Assembly (NCBI GenBank): GCA_964372215.1
Contig: CAYJQC010000068.1
Location: forward strand, 1-6,269
DNA length: 6,269 nt
Direction: 5' to 3'
DNA from: DAIMFL01 sp964372215
GTDB taxonomy: Bacteria > Pseudomonadota > Alphaproteobacteria > Dongiales > Dongiaceae
The notes beneath the pieces are model-generated. The model made no database searches and had not been told where the DNA came from. It was given only the letters and a program-made list of their open reading frames with translations. Positions 1 through 5,490 of this stretch are shown here, in pieces. Position 1 is the first letter of the stretch. Every line of letters starts with the position of its first letter. The position numbers and the translations under genes were made by a program.

Positions 1-644
1 TCCATGATCTTGAGCAGCGCCTGCTGCACGCCCTCGCCCGACACGTCGCGGGTGATCGATGGGTTGTCCGATTTCCGGCTGATCTTGTCGACCTCGTCGA
101 TATAGACGATGCCGCGCTGGGCCCGCTCGACATTGTAGTCGGCGGCCTGCAGCAGCTTCAGGATGATGTTCTCGACGTCTTCGCCGACATAGCCCGCCTC
201 GGTCAGCGTGGTCGCGTCGGCCATGGTGAAGGGCACGTCGATGATGCGCGCCAGGGTCTGGGCGAGCAGCGTCTTGCCGCAGCCGGTCGGCCCGACCAGC
301 AGGATGTTCGACTTCGCCAGCTCGACGTCGTTGCTCTTCTGGCCGTGCGCGAGCCGCTTGTAGTGGTTGTGGACGGCGACCGAGAGCACGCGCTTGGCAT
401 GACTCTGGCCGATCACGTAATCGTCGAGCACCGAGCAGATGTCGCTCGGAGTCGGCACGCCGTCGCGCGACTTCACCAGCGTCGTCTTGTGCTCTTCACG
501 GATGATGTCCATGCAGAGTTCGACGCATTCATCGCAGATGAACACCGTCGGGCCCGCAATCAGCTTGCGGACCTCATGCTGGCTCTTACCGCAGAACGAG
601 CAGTAGAGGGTGTTCTTCGAATCGCTGCCGCTGGATTTCGTCAT
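1..644 (-). CDS. clpX: ATP-dependent Clp protease ATP-binding subunit ClpX, N-terminal 214 codons (cut by window edge)
   Basis: AAA+ unfoldase that recognises substrates, unfolds them with ATP and feeds them to the ClpP chamber in the cytoplasm. Reading from the ATG at 644 gives an N-terminal C4 zinc-binding domain with Cys15, Cys18, Cys37 and Cys40 (CSFC...CDEC), which dimerises and binds adaptors and substrates. Then comes the start of the AAA+ domain: Walker A GPTGCGKT at residues 118-125 and Walker B IVYIDE at 179-184, with Glu184 as the hydrolytic glutamate. Spacing matches E. coli ClpX almost residue for residue. The frame stays open to the left edge, so the pore loops after Walker B, sensor regions and C-terminal small domain (about half the usual 420 or so residues) lie outside. 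The start is fixed by the conserved N-terminus; the upstream Shine-Dalgarno is weak. clpP lies 302 nt upstream on the same strand, far enough for clpX to have its own promoter. Identity is essentially certain. Confidence 0.97.
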   Translation of the reverse strand, partial: MTKSSGSDSKNTLYCSFCGKSQHEVRKLIAGPTVFICDECVELCMDIIREEHKTTLVKSRDGVPTPSDICSVLDDYVIGQSHAKRVLSVAVHNHYKRLAHGQKSNDVELAKSNILLVGPTGCGKTLLAQTLARIIDVPFTMADATTLTEAGYVGEDVENIILKLLQAADYNVERAQRGIVYIDEVDKISRKSDNPSITRDVSGEGVQQALLKIM

Positions 645-675
645 GCGCTGTCCGACTGGTACCGGTAGGACTCGT

Positions 676-687
676 CTAACATGTTAG
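676..687. repeat. 12-bp perfect palindrome upstream of clpX (operator candidate)
   Basis: CTAACATGTTAG reads the same on both strands and ends 31 nt before the clpX start codon, over the proposed -10 element. It is A/T-rich against very GC-rich surroundings, which makes it stand out. A dimeric repressor site is one possible explanation; chance is another. Confidence 0.4.
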
Positions 688-710
688 CCCCTCGGTTTTC
701 CGCGGCACAA
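681..710 (-). promoter_or_regulatory. candidate clpX promoter
   Basis: On the minus strand a TTGTGC hexamer (705-710) lies 18 nt upstream of TAACAT (681-686), followed by a leader of about 30 nt to the clpX ATG at 644. The match to the housekeeping sigma consensus is partial (3/6 and 4/6), as is common in GC-rich alphaproteobacteria. The -10 element sits inside the palindrome CTAACATGTTAG at 676-687. This is inference from sequence and position only. Confidence 0.35.
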
Positions 711-912
711 CGGGATTTTGCCGCAGGTTTCCCGAGGCGGGCGCGTGGCTTGGCGCCCTCCGACCGTCCGGGTGCGTCCCCGGAGCCGTCCGGCGGCCCT
801 TCCAATCGCCCCTGGAACCTCGACAGAGGGGCACTTGGCGAGCCTGCCGGCTGTGACCGGCGCCGGTTGAACCCGGTCGCCACTGGCGGTGTCTCAGCTA
901 TCCCACTGTACC

Positions 913-928
913 GTCAAGAATTGGTTAA
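913..928 (-). promoter_or_regulatory. near-consensus CtrA-type box (TTAA-N7-TTGAC)
   Basis: The minus strand reads TTAACCAATTCTTGAC, one base off the alphaproteobacterial CtrA consensus TTAA-N7-TTAAC. It begins 18 nt after the clpP stop codon and lies about 270 nt upstream of the clpX start. The TTGACG at its downstream end could also act as a -35 hexamer, but I see no good -10 at the usual 16-18 nt. The functional role is inferred and uncertain. Confidence 0.3.
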
Positions 929-946
929 TCCGGGCGAAAAACGGGG

Positions 947-1588
947 TCAATCCACGGCTTTTGGCGCCGATTCGCTCGGCGGCCGCTTGACCACGACCGA
1001 ATCGATCAAGCCGAAGCTCTGCGCCTCGTCGGGGTTCATGAAGCGGTCGCGCTCCATCGCGTCCTCGATGATCTTGATGTCCTGACCGGTGTGGTCGACG
1101 TAGATCTGGTTGAGCCGGGCCCGGGTGGCCAGGATCTCGCGGGCGTGAATCTCGATGTCCGTGGCCTGGCCCTGATAGCCGCCCGACGGCTGGTGGATCA
1201 TGATCTTGGAATTGGGCAGGCTGAAGCGCTTGCCCTTGGCGCCGGCGGTCAGCAGCAGCGAGCCCATCGAGGCGGCCAGACCGATGCACACGGTCGACAC
1301 GTCGGGGCGGATGTACTGCATGGTGTCGTAGATCGCCAGCCCGGAACTCACCACGCCGCCCGGCGAGTTGACGTAGATCGAGATGTCCTTGGCGGGGTTC
1401 TCGGATTCCAGGAACAGCAGCTGGGCCGACACCAGGCTGGCCATGCCGTCGTTGACCGGCCCGACCAGGAAGATGATCCGCTCCTTGAGCAGCCGCGAGT
1501 AGATGTCGTAGGCCCGCTCGCCGCGGTTGGTCTGCTCGACCACCATCGGCACGAGGAAGTTCATGTAGGTATCGATCGGGTCTTTCAT
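947..1588 (-). CDS. clpP: ATP-dependent Clp protease proteolytic subunit ClpP
   Basis: Serine peptidase that forms two stacked heptameric rings and degrades polypeptides threaded in by ClpX or ClpA in the cytoplasm. The 213-residue product has the complete catalytic triad: Ser107 in GLAASMGS, His132 in MIHQPSGG and Asp181 in ERDRFM. Each is offset by four from precursor numbering in E. coli (111, 136, 185), so the spacing is exact. The oxyanion-hole stretch NSPGG is at 74-78. The N-terminus from about residue 7 (TYMNFLVPMVVEQ) is typical of alphaproteobacterial ClpP and supports the ATG at 1588, although only a weak Shine-Dalgarno precedes it. The start is 66 nt after the end of tig, with no terminator between, so the two are probably co-transcribed. 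clpX follows 302 nt downstream. Nothing in the sequence suggests an inactive paralogue. Confidence 0.98.
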   Translation of the reverse strand: MKDPIDTYMNFLVPMVVEQTNRGERAYDIYSRLLKERIIFLVGPVNDGMASLVSAQLLFLESENPAKDISIYVNSPGGVVSSGLAIYDTMQYIRPDVSTVCIGLAASMGSLLLTAGAKGKRFSLPNSKIMIHQPSGGYQGQATDIEIHAREILATRARLNQIYVDHTGQDIKIIEDAMERDRFMNPDEAQSFGLIDSVVVKRPPSESAPKAVD

Positions 1589-1654
1589 CGCGTGCTCATC
1601 GGCCTTGCTGTTGGACTCCGCACCGGCGCTCGGATCGGTCGGCCGGCGGCCGCC

Positions 1655-3061
1655 TCAACCCTCGTCCTTCGATGCCTTCTTCTTGCGCCCCGAAGCCTTC
1701 TTTCCGCCGCCTTCGGCAGGCGCCGCGGGCGCTCCGGCCGCGCCCTCCATCTCGGCGCTGAGCTCGGCCGGGGTCACGCTGCGTTCCGTGACCTTGGCAA
1801 GCTCGACGATGAAGTCAATCACCTTGTCCTCGTAGATCGGCGCGCGCAGCTGCGCCAGCGCCTGCGGGGACTTCTGGAAGTGCTCGACGACCTCGCGCTC
1901 CTGTCCGGGGTAACGCCGGGCCTCGTTCATCACCGCGCGGCTCAGCTCCTCGTTGGCGATCTGGATATTGTTGATCCGGCCGACCTCGGAAAGCAGAAGG
2001 CCCAGCTTCACGCGACGTTCCGCGATGGCGCGGTACTCCGACTTCAGCTGCTCGTCGCTCTTGCCTTCGTCATCGGCGTCGAGGCGGCCCTGCGCCTTGT
2101 CGGACTCGACCTGCTGCCAGATGCCTTCGAACTCGGCGTCGACCAGCCCTTCCGGCACCTTGAAGTCGTGACCGTCCGCCAGCTTGTCAAGCAGCAGCCG
2201 CTTGAGGCGGCTGCGGCTCACCCCGGCATAGTCGCTTTCGATCTGCCGGCGCACGTCGCTGCGCAGCGCATCGAGGTCCGCCAGACCGACCGACTTGGCG
2301 AGCGCGTCGTCGACCACCGCCGGCTCCCGCTCGCGCAGCTCCTTGACATCGACCGAGAACACCGCCGCCTTGCCCGCGACCTCCTTGCCGGGATAGTCCT
2401 CCGGAAAGGTCACGTCGATGTCGCGGTGCTCGCCCGCCTTCGCACCGACCAGCTGGTCGGCGAAGCCGGGGATCAAGCCGTCGGCGCCAAGCTCGATGTG
2501 GAAATCCTTGGCGGTGCCGCCGGCAAACTCCTTGCCGTCGATGCCGCCCACGAAGTCGACCACCAGCACGTCGCCGGCAGCGGCAGGCCGCGCCGCCTCC
2601 ACCACCTTGGTCTGGCGCTGCCGCTGGGCCAGGCGTTCCAGGGTCTCGACGATCTCGGAGTCGGGCACCTCGACCTTCAGGCGCTCGAGCTCGAGGCCGG
2701 AGAACTCCATCGGCCTGATCTCGGGGATCTGCTCGATCGCCATGGTGTATTCGAGATCCTTGCCGTCATCGAACGACACGATCTCGATCTTGGGCTGGCC
2801 GGCCGGCCGGATGCCGCGATCGCTCATCACCTGGCTCGAGCTGTCGCTGACCTTGCGCTCCAGCACCTCGCCCATGATCGACTTGCCATAGCGCTGCTTG
2901 AGCACCGGCATCGGCACCTTGCCCGGACGGAATCCGGGCAGCTTCACGGAGCGGCCGATTTCTTCGAGTCGGCGCTTGACCTCCGTCTCGAAGTCATTGG
3001 CCGGGATCACGATCTTGAATTCGCGCCGGAGACCCTCGGTCGCAGTCTCGGTAACCTGCAT
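1655..3061 (-). CDS. tig: trigger factor, ribosome-associated chaperone and peptidyl-prolyl isomerase
   Basis: Trigger factor docks at the ribosome exit tunnel through protein L23 and shields nascent chains. The 468-residue product shows all three parts. The N-terminal ribosome-binding domain (about 1-145) carries the signature loop GFRPGKVP at 43-50. An FKBP-type prolyl isomerase domain spans about 161-245 (from GDVLVVDFVGG through LIPGFADQLVGAKAGE to FSVDVKEL). The helical C-terminal chaperone domain follows to about 438. A 30-residue Ala/Pro/Gly then Lys-rich tail (439-468) makes it longer than the roughly 430-residue E. coli protein; such tails are frequent in alphaproteobacterial homologues. 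The ATG at 3061 gives the usual N-terminus (MQVTETATEGLRREF); no strong Shine-Dalgarno is visible. It lies 83 nt downstream of tRNA-Leu and 66 nt upstream of clpP, the common tig-clpP-clpX arrangement. Confidence 0.97.
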   Translation of the reverse strand: MQVTETATEGLRREFKIVIPANDFETEVKRRLEEIGRSVKLPGFRPGKVPMPVLKQRYGKSIMGEVLERKVSDSSSQVMSDRGIRPAGQPKIEIVSFDDGKDLEYTMAIEQIPEIRPMEFSGLELERLKVEVPDSEIVETLERLAQRQRQTKVVEAARPAAAGDVLVVDFVGGIDGKEFAGGTAKDFHIELGADGLIPGFADQLVGAKAGEHRDIDVTFPEDYPGKEVAGKAAVFSVDVKELREREPAVVDDALAKSVGLADLDALRSDVRRQIESDYAGVSRSRLKRLLLDKLADGHDFKVPEGLVDAEFEGIWQQVESDKAQGRLDADDEGKSDEQLKSEYRAIAERRVKLGLLLSEVGRINNIQIANEELSRAVMNEARRYPGQEREVVEHFQKSPQALAQLRAPIYEDKVIDFIVELAKVTERSVTPAELSAEMEGAAGAPAAPAEGGGKKASGRKKKASKDEG

Positions 3062-3123
3062 GGAACGCTCGACCCGTTTTCGTCAGATCACAATGGGTGG
3101 GGCGGCTTTGCCGAGAACGGGCT

Positions 3124-3138
3124 CCGGCGGAGCGCCGG
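3124..3138 (-). terminator. GC hairpin after tRNA-Leu (weak terminator or processing stem)
   Basis: CCGGCG and CGCCGG form a perfect 6-bp stem around a 3-nt loop, 6 nt beyond the encoded CCA of the tRNA and before tig. No U tract follows on the minus strand, so it is a poor intrinsic terminator. It may instead act as an attenuator or processing signal if tRNA and tig share a transcript. Confidence 0.25.
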
Positions 3139-3144
3139 CGATCC

Positions 3145-3229
3145 TGGTGCGGGCGGAGGGACTTGAACCCCCACGACTTGCGTCACCAGAACCTAAATCT
3201 GGCGCGTCTACCAGTTCCGCCACGCCCGC
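3145..3229 (-). tRNA. tRNA-Leu (anticodon UAG)
   Basis: An 85-nt class II tRNA read on the minus strand. The 7-bp acceptor stem pairs GCGGGCG (5') with CGCCCGC (3'), followed by discriminator A and an encoded CCA. The anticodon stem CCAGA/TCTGG holds the loop TTTAGGT with anticodon TAG at 3193-3195, reading CUN leucine codons (chiefly CUA, with CUG by wobble). A long variable arm (GAC/GTC stem with GCAA loop) and the T loop TTCAAGT are present, as expected for leucine. The T stem contains one G-U pair. It is followed by tig on the same strand. Confidence 0.97.
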
Positions 3230-3306
3230 GCCACGAACCGCATCCGGCATCGCCCGCGAGGGATGCGCCAGCGCGGCAATCCGGCCCGCTCTGCCGCAGG
3301 GCGCGG

Positions 3307-3335
3307 TGTATAGCACGGCGACTTGGCGGGCAACA
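3307..3335 (-). promoter_or_regulatory. candidate promoter for tRNA-Leu
   Basis: On the minus strand TATACA (3307-3312) is a good -10 match. Upstream lies TGTTGCCC (3328-3335), whose TTG gives a -35-like element at 15-17 nt depending on register. The -10 is about 78 nt upstream of the mature tRNA 5' end, implying a processed leader. It is the most A/T-rich point in the otherwise GC-rich gap. Weak -35, so tentative. Confidence 0.35.
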
Positions 3336-3351
3336 GGAAATCCGACGGGAT

Positions 3352-3373
3352 CGGCCAGCCGGCCGGCTGGCCG
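3352..3373. repeat. 22-bp perfect palindrome
   Basis: A perfect self-complementary block without a loop, with arms CGGCCAGCCGG and CCGGCTGGCCG. It lies about 100 nt beyond the end of the 92-residue protein gene and about 120 nt before tRNA-Leu. No U tract follows on either strand, so it is not a standard intrinsic terminator. Its outer arms (CGGCCAG/CTGGCCG) recur in the shorter palindrome at 4017-4031. Confidence 0.6.
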
Positions 3374-3474
3374 GATGCCGGACGGCGTACGTTGTAGCCG
3401 CGGCCACGCCCCCGGCGGTCACCCCATGACGGCTCAGGGGCAACGGCTCGGGGACTTCGACGCCCGCGCCCGGA

Positions 3475-3753
3475 TCAGGCCGGGACGCGTTCCGGAAAAT
3501 GCTCGGTGAAGGCCTGGAGACAGAGCAGGCGCTGCTCGCCATCCGTCAATCTGAGGCGGGTCGGGCTCTCCAGTGCGATGTCGAAGCGCACATGGGGAAT
3601 CCCGTAGGTATCCTTGGTGATCGACAGGACCGTGGCCTTCTCGACCAGGTTATCCCGCCGTACGTTCCGGAAGACTGCACCGGGTTCGAGATCCTGCTGA
3701 CCCCGGCTATCCTTGCCAAACCAGCTTCCCAGTTTCATTCCTAGCATCGTCAT
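3475..3753 (-). CDS. small protein of unknown function, 92 residues
   Basis: I do not recognise a named family. The protein is soluble-looking, with no signal peptide, membrane span or cysteine motif (one Cys, residue 78). It begins with a short amphipathic, basic-hydrophobic stretch (KLGSWFGK, 7-14). Then comes a region likely to be beta-rich (PGAVFRN, LVEKATVLSITKDTYGIPHVRFDIAL, about 24-61), and a helical end (EQRLLCLQAFTEHF, 73-86). The start at 3753 is chosen because AAGGA (3761-3765) sits 7 nt upstream at ideal spacing; a second in-frame ATG at 3747 is less well placed. Similar short proteins with a W-F-G start and a GIPHVRF-type core exist, from memory, as uncharacterised proteins in alphaproteobacteria; I cannot verify this here. 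It stands alone, between the decarboxylase and tRNA-Leu, with inverted repeats in its upstream region. It lacks the RxxxR and D/NxSxxG residues of a PilZ domain. Confidence 0.8.
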   Translation of the reverse strand: MTMLGMKLGSWFGKDSRGQQDLEPGAVFRNVRRDNLVEKATVLSITKDTYGIPHVRFDIALESPTRLRLTDGEQRLLCLQAFTEHFPERVPA

Positions 3754-3808
3754 GACGCTATCCTTCGGTCGGTCGTTGCAACTGACCCATAGCAATGCAC
3801 GAAGAGTA

Positions 3809-3822
3809 TTAACGATTGTTAA
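3809..3822. promoter_or_regulatory. TTAAC-N4-GTTAA inverted repeat, possible regulator site
   Basis: Two perfect 5-bp half-sites flank GATT (plus strand), about 55 nt upstream of the small protein start codon. Read with a 7-nt spacer it also gives TTTA-N7-TTAA on the minus strand, one base from a CtrA-type TTAA-N7-TTAA core. It would overlap or abut the -35 region of the proposed promoter. The regulator is unknown. Confidence 0.35.
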
Positions 3823-3837
3823 AAGCGCTACGCTTTT
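3821..3837. terminator. A/T-armed hairpin, possible bidirectional terminator
   Basis: AAAAGCG-CTA-CGCTTTT is a perfect 7-bp stem with a 3-nt loop, A-rich on the left and T-rich on the right on both strands. On the minus strand it lies about 200 nt beyond the decarboxylase stop and could end that transcript before the small gene's promoter. The stem has only three G-C pairs and the T tract is only four long, so terminator strength would be modest. Confidence 0.35.
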
Positions 3838-4016
3838 CCGAGACTTAGGGTCAAATGCAGGACTTTGAACCCAACCCGCGTCGGTTGCGCCCGGGGCGCT
3901 GCGCCGGGCCGCTGCCGGATACCGATCCGAGGACGCGGCCCGATGGCAGCGCAACGCCCCGATCGGCGCAGCGCGTTCCAATCGCCTCGCGGAACGCCAG
4001 AATTCGCAGGTTCGGT

Positions 4017-4031
4017 CGGCCAGCCTGGCCG
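4017..4031 (-). repeat. short palindrome just after malonyl-CoA decarboxylase
   Basis: CGGCCAG and CTGGCCG form 7-bp arms around a single C, starting 9 nt after the decarboxylase stop codon. It shares its arms with the 22-bp palindrome at 3352-3373. With no U tract it may serve as a 3'-end stabilising stem or belong to a small dispersed repeat; neither is shown here. Confidence 0.4.
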
Positions 4032-4040
4032 CCGCACACC

Positions 4041-5474
4041 CTACCCGCGGACCAGCGCCCGGATCGCGCCGGCCATGGCCACCTTGCGTTCGCCGCGATA
4101 GGCCTCGTGGTTGGCTTCGATCTCGTCCGGCCGGTATAAATAGTTGACCATTAGTCCGCAGGACTGGGCGATGCCCCGGCTCGAGACGTCGCCCAGCCAG
4201 TTCAGCCGTTCGATCCTGGCGCCGTTGCTCAGATGGAAATGCGCGACCTGATCGCGCGCCATGCCGCCCGGCCGTTTCGCCCGCGCCAGAAACACCGCCG
4301 CCAGGCGCATCAGCGGGCGGCGCAGCGCCTCGGTGGCCGGATCCGCCGGATGCCAGACGGCCGCCTCCAGCAGGCGCCGCAAGGTCGTCGCGGCATCGCC
4401 GCCGGCAAGATTGCTGCCCGCCGCCTCGGCGAGCGCCGCGGCTTCGGCGGCGGTGAGCAGCCCGCCCTCGCCGGTCAGGGAGTCCTCGAGCCACGCCCGA
4501 AAGCCCGGGACCGGCGACAGGGTCGCGAAGACCTTGAGCTGGGGAACCTCGTGGGACAGCAGATCGACCACGCGCTTGATCAGGAAGTCGCCGAAGCTGA
4601 TTCCGGCCAGGCCCTGCTGGGCGTTGGAGATGGAATAGAATACCGCGGTATCGGCGGCGGCCGGCTCGATCACCGGCGCGGCCTCGTCGAGCAGCTTCTG
4701 GATGCCGTCGGCCATGCCGGTCACCAGCGCCACCTCGACGAAGATCAGCGGCTCGTCGGGCAATCGCGGATGGAAGAACGCGAAGCAGCGGCGGTCGGAG
4801 TCGAGCCGGTTCTTGAGGTCGTCCCAGCCGCGGATCTCATGCACCGCTTCGTAGGCGATCAGCTTCTCCAGCAGTGCCGCCGGCGCGTTCCAGGTAATGC
4901 TCTTGAGCTCGAGGAAGCCGACGTCGAACCACGATGCGAGCAGCCGCCGCAGGTCGCCTTCGACCGGCGCCAGCTCGGGCGCCTCGCGCGCCAGCCGGCT
5001 CACCTCGGCACGCAGATCGACCAGGAATTTGGTGCCGTTCGGCAAGGCGTTGAACTGTGTCAGGAGCTGCATGCGCGGCGGCTCCAGCGCTTGGCGCAGC
5101 TGCGCCTCGGCGGCGGCGCGCCGGGCCGGATCGATGGCGGCGCGCACCGCGTCGGCGGCCGCGTCGACGGCGCCGTGATCGACCTCGAAATCGACCGCCA
5201 GGAGCCCCAGGAAGCGCCGGCGCCCGGCGAGGCTGAGCTGCAGATAGGATTCGCCGAGCGCGGCGGCTCGGGCGCGCGCCGAGACTTCGCCGCCCCGGCG
5301 CGCCAGACAGGCCTGCATCTGCTCGCGCACCCGCGCCAGGTCCTCCTTCGGCAGGTCGGGGCGCAGTTGCGCGGTGCCGACCGCGCTGGTGGCCGCTTCG
5401 GCCAGCTCGCGCCACGCGTCGCGCAGCCGGAACAGGGTGCGGTCCAGCAGGTTCGGCCGTTCGACGGGACTCAT
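4041..5474 (-). CDS. malonyl-CoA decarboxylase
   Basis: Catalyses malonyl-CoA to acetyl-CoA plus CO2 (EC 4.1.1.9), used in malonate breakdown or to limit the malonyl-CoA pool. The 477-residue product has the family's helical N-terminal domain (about 1-190) and GNAT-fold C-terminal catalytic domain. Family landmarks are ITWNAPAALLEKL (193-205), FFHPRLPDEPLIFVEVAL (233-250), FYSISNAQQGLAGISFGDFLIKRV (279-302, partly quoted), TLSPVPGF (318-325) and FHLSNGA (413-419). By comparison with human MLYCD (Ser329, His423) the catalytic pair is Ser320 and His414, with an identical spacing of 94. The ATG at 5474 is preferred because AAGG (5484-5487) lies 9 nt upstream and the start falls 16 nt after the dehydratase stop. 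An ATG at 5525 would add 17 Arg/Pro-rich residues and overlap the previous gene. No malonyl-CoA synthetase or malonate transporter gene is visible nearby, unlike rhizobial mat operons. Confidence 0.94.
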   Translation of the reverse strand: MSPVERPNLLDRTLFRLRDAWRELAEAATSAVGTAQLRPDLPKEDLARVREQMQACLARRGGEVSARARAAALGESYLQLSLAGRRRFLGLLAVDFEVDHGAVDAAADAVRAAIDPARRAAAEAQLRQALEPPRMQLLTQFNALPNGTKFLVDLRAEVSRLAREAPELAPVEGDLRRLLASWFDVGFLELKSITWNAPAALLEKLIAYEAVHEIRGWDDLKNRLDSDRRCFAFFHPRLPDEPLIFVEVALVTGMADGIQKLLDEAAPVIEPAAADTAVFYSISNAQQGLAGISFGDFLIKRVVDLLSHEVPQLKVFATLSPVPGFRAWLEDSLTGEGGLLTAAEAAALAEAAGSNLAGGDAATTLRRLLEAAVWHPADPATEALRRPLMRLAAVFLARAKRPGGMARDQVAHFHLSNGARIERLNWLGDVSSRGIAQSCGLMVNYLYRPDEIEANHEAYRGERKVAMAGAIRALVRG

Positions 5475-5490
5475 CGGGCGCGGCCTTCGT

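Larger units (their letters stand above)
645..946. other. clpP-clpX intergenic region, no gene seen
   Basis: This 302-nt gap separates the end of clpP from the start of clpX, both minus strand. I find no convincing gene in any frame; the open frames here are composition-driven and resemble nothing. It contains a near-CtrA box just after clpP (913-928), a perfect 12-bp palindrome ACCGGCGCCGGT at 856-867, a GC hairpin at 700-726 with no U tract, and a candidate clpX promoter with a palindrome at 676-710. The length suggests that clpX can be expressed independently of clpP. Confidence 0.6.
3754..4040. other. intergenic region upstream of the 92-residue protein gene
   Basis: This 287-nt gap follows malonyl-CoA decarboxylase and precedes the small protein gene. 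The part nearest the small gene (about 3770-3840) is markedly A/T-richer than the rest and holds a TTAAC-N4-GTTAA repeat and an A/T-armed hairpin, as expected of a promoter region. A possible -10 is TATGGG (minus strand, 3786-3791), but there is no good -35. The part nearest the decarboxylase contains GC-rich palindromes at 3889-3909 and 4017-4031. No gene is supported; short open frames here look like composition effects. Confidence 0.5.

Noticed and set aside
700..726. GC stem-loop in the clpP-clpX gap considered as an intrinsic terminator
   Set aside because: The 8-bp stem has one G-U pair, an 11-nt loop and no U tract on the minus strand, and it overlaps the candidate clpX -35 region.
681..1085. 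Plus-strand open frame of 134 codons across the clpP-clpX gap
   Set aside because: No recognisable domain, runs into clpP antisense, and no supporting ribosome binding site.
3080..3115. Possible heat-shock (sigma-32) promoter before tig, from CCCATTG on the minus strand
   Set aside because: The -10-like element is one base off, and no CTTGAA-like -35 is found at the right distance.
1091..3166. Very long plus-strand open frame (691 codons) opposite tig and clpP
   Set aside because: It is antisense to two certain genes, His/Leu/Asp/Arg-rich with no recognisable domain, and explained by high G+C third positions of the opposite strand.
3083..3316. Minus-strand open frame of 77 codons containing GVAELVDAPDLGSGDASRGG
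   Set aside because: This is the well-known false translation of a tRNA-Leu gene; the DNA folds as tRNA-Leu(UAG) at 3145-3229.
3475..3753. PilZ-domain assignment for the small protein
   Set aside because: The c-di-GMP-binding RxxxR and D/NxSxxG residues are missing; only a loose beta-rich impression supported it.
3475..4494. Minus-strand open frame extending the small protein far upstream into the decarboxylase gene
   Set aside because: The upstream part is an out-of-frame shadow of the decarboxylase; the ATG at 3753 has an ideal Shine-Dalgarno and begins the coherent protein.
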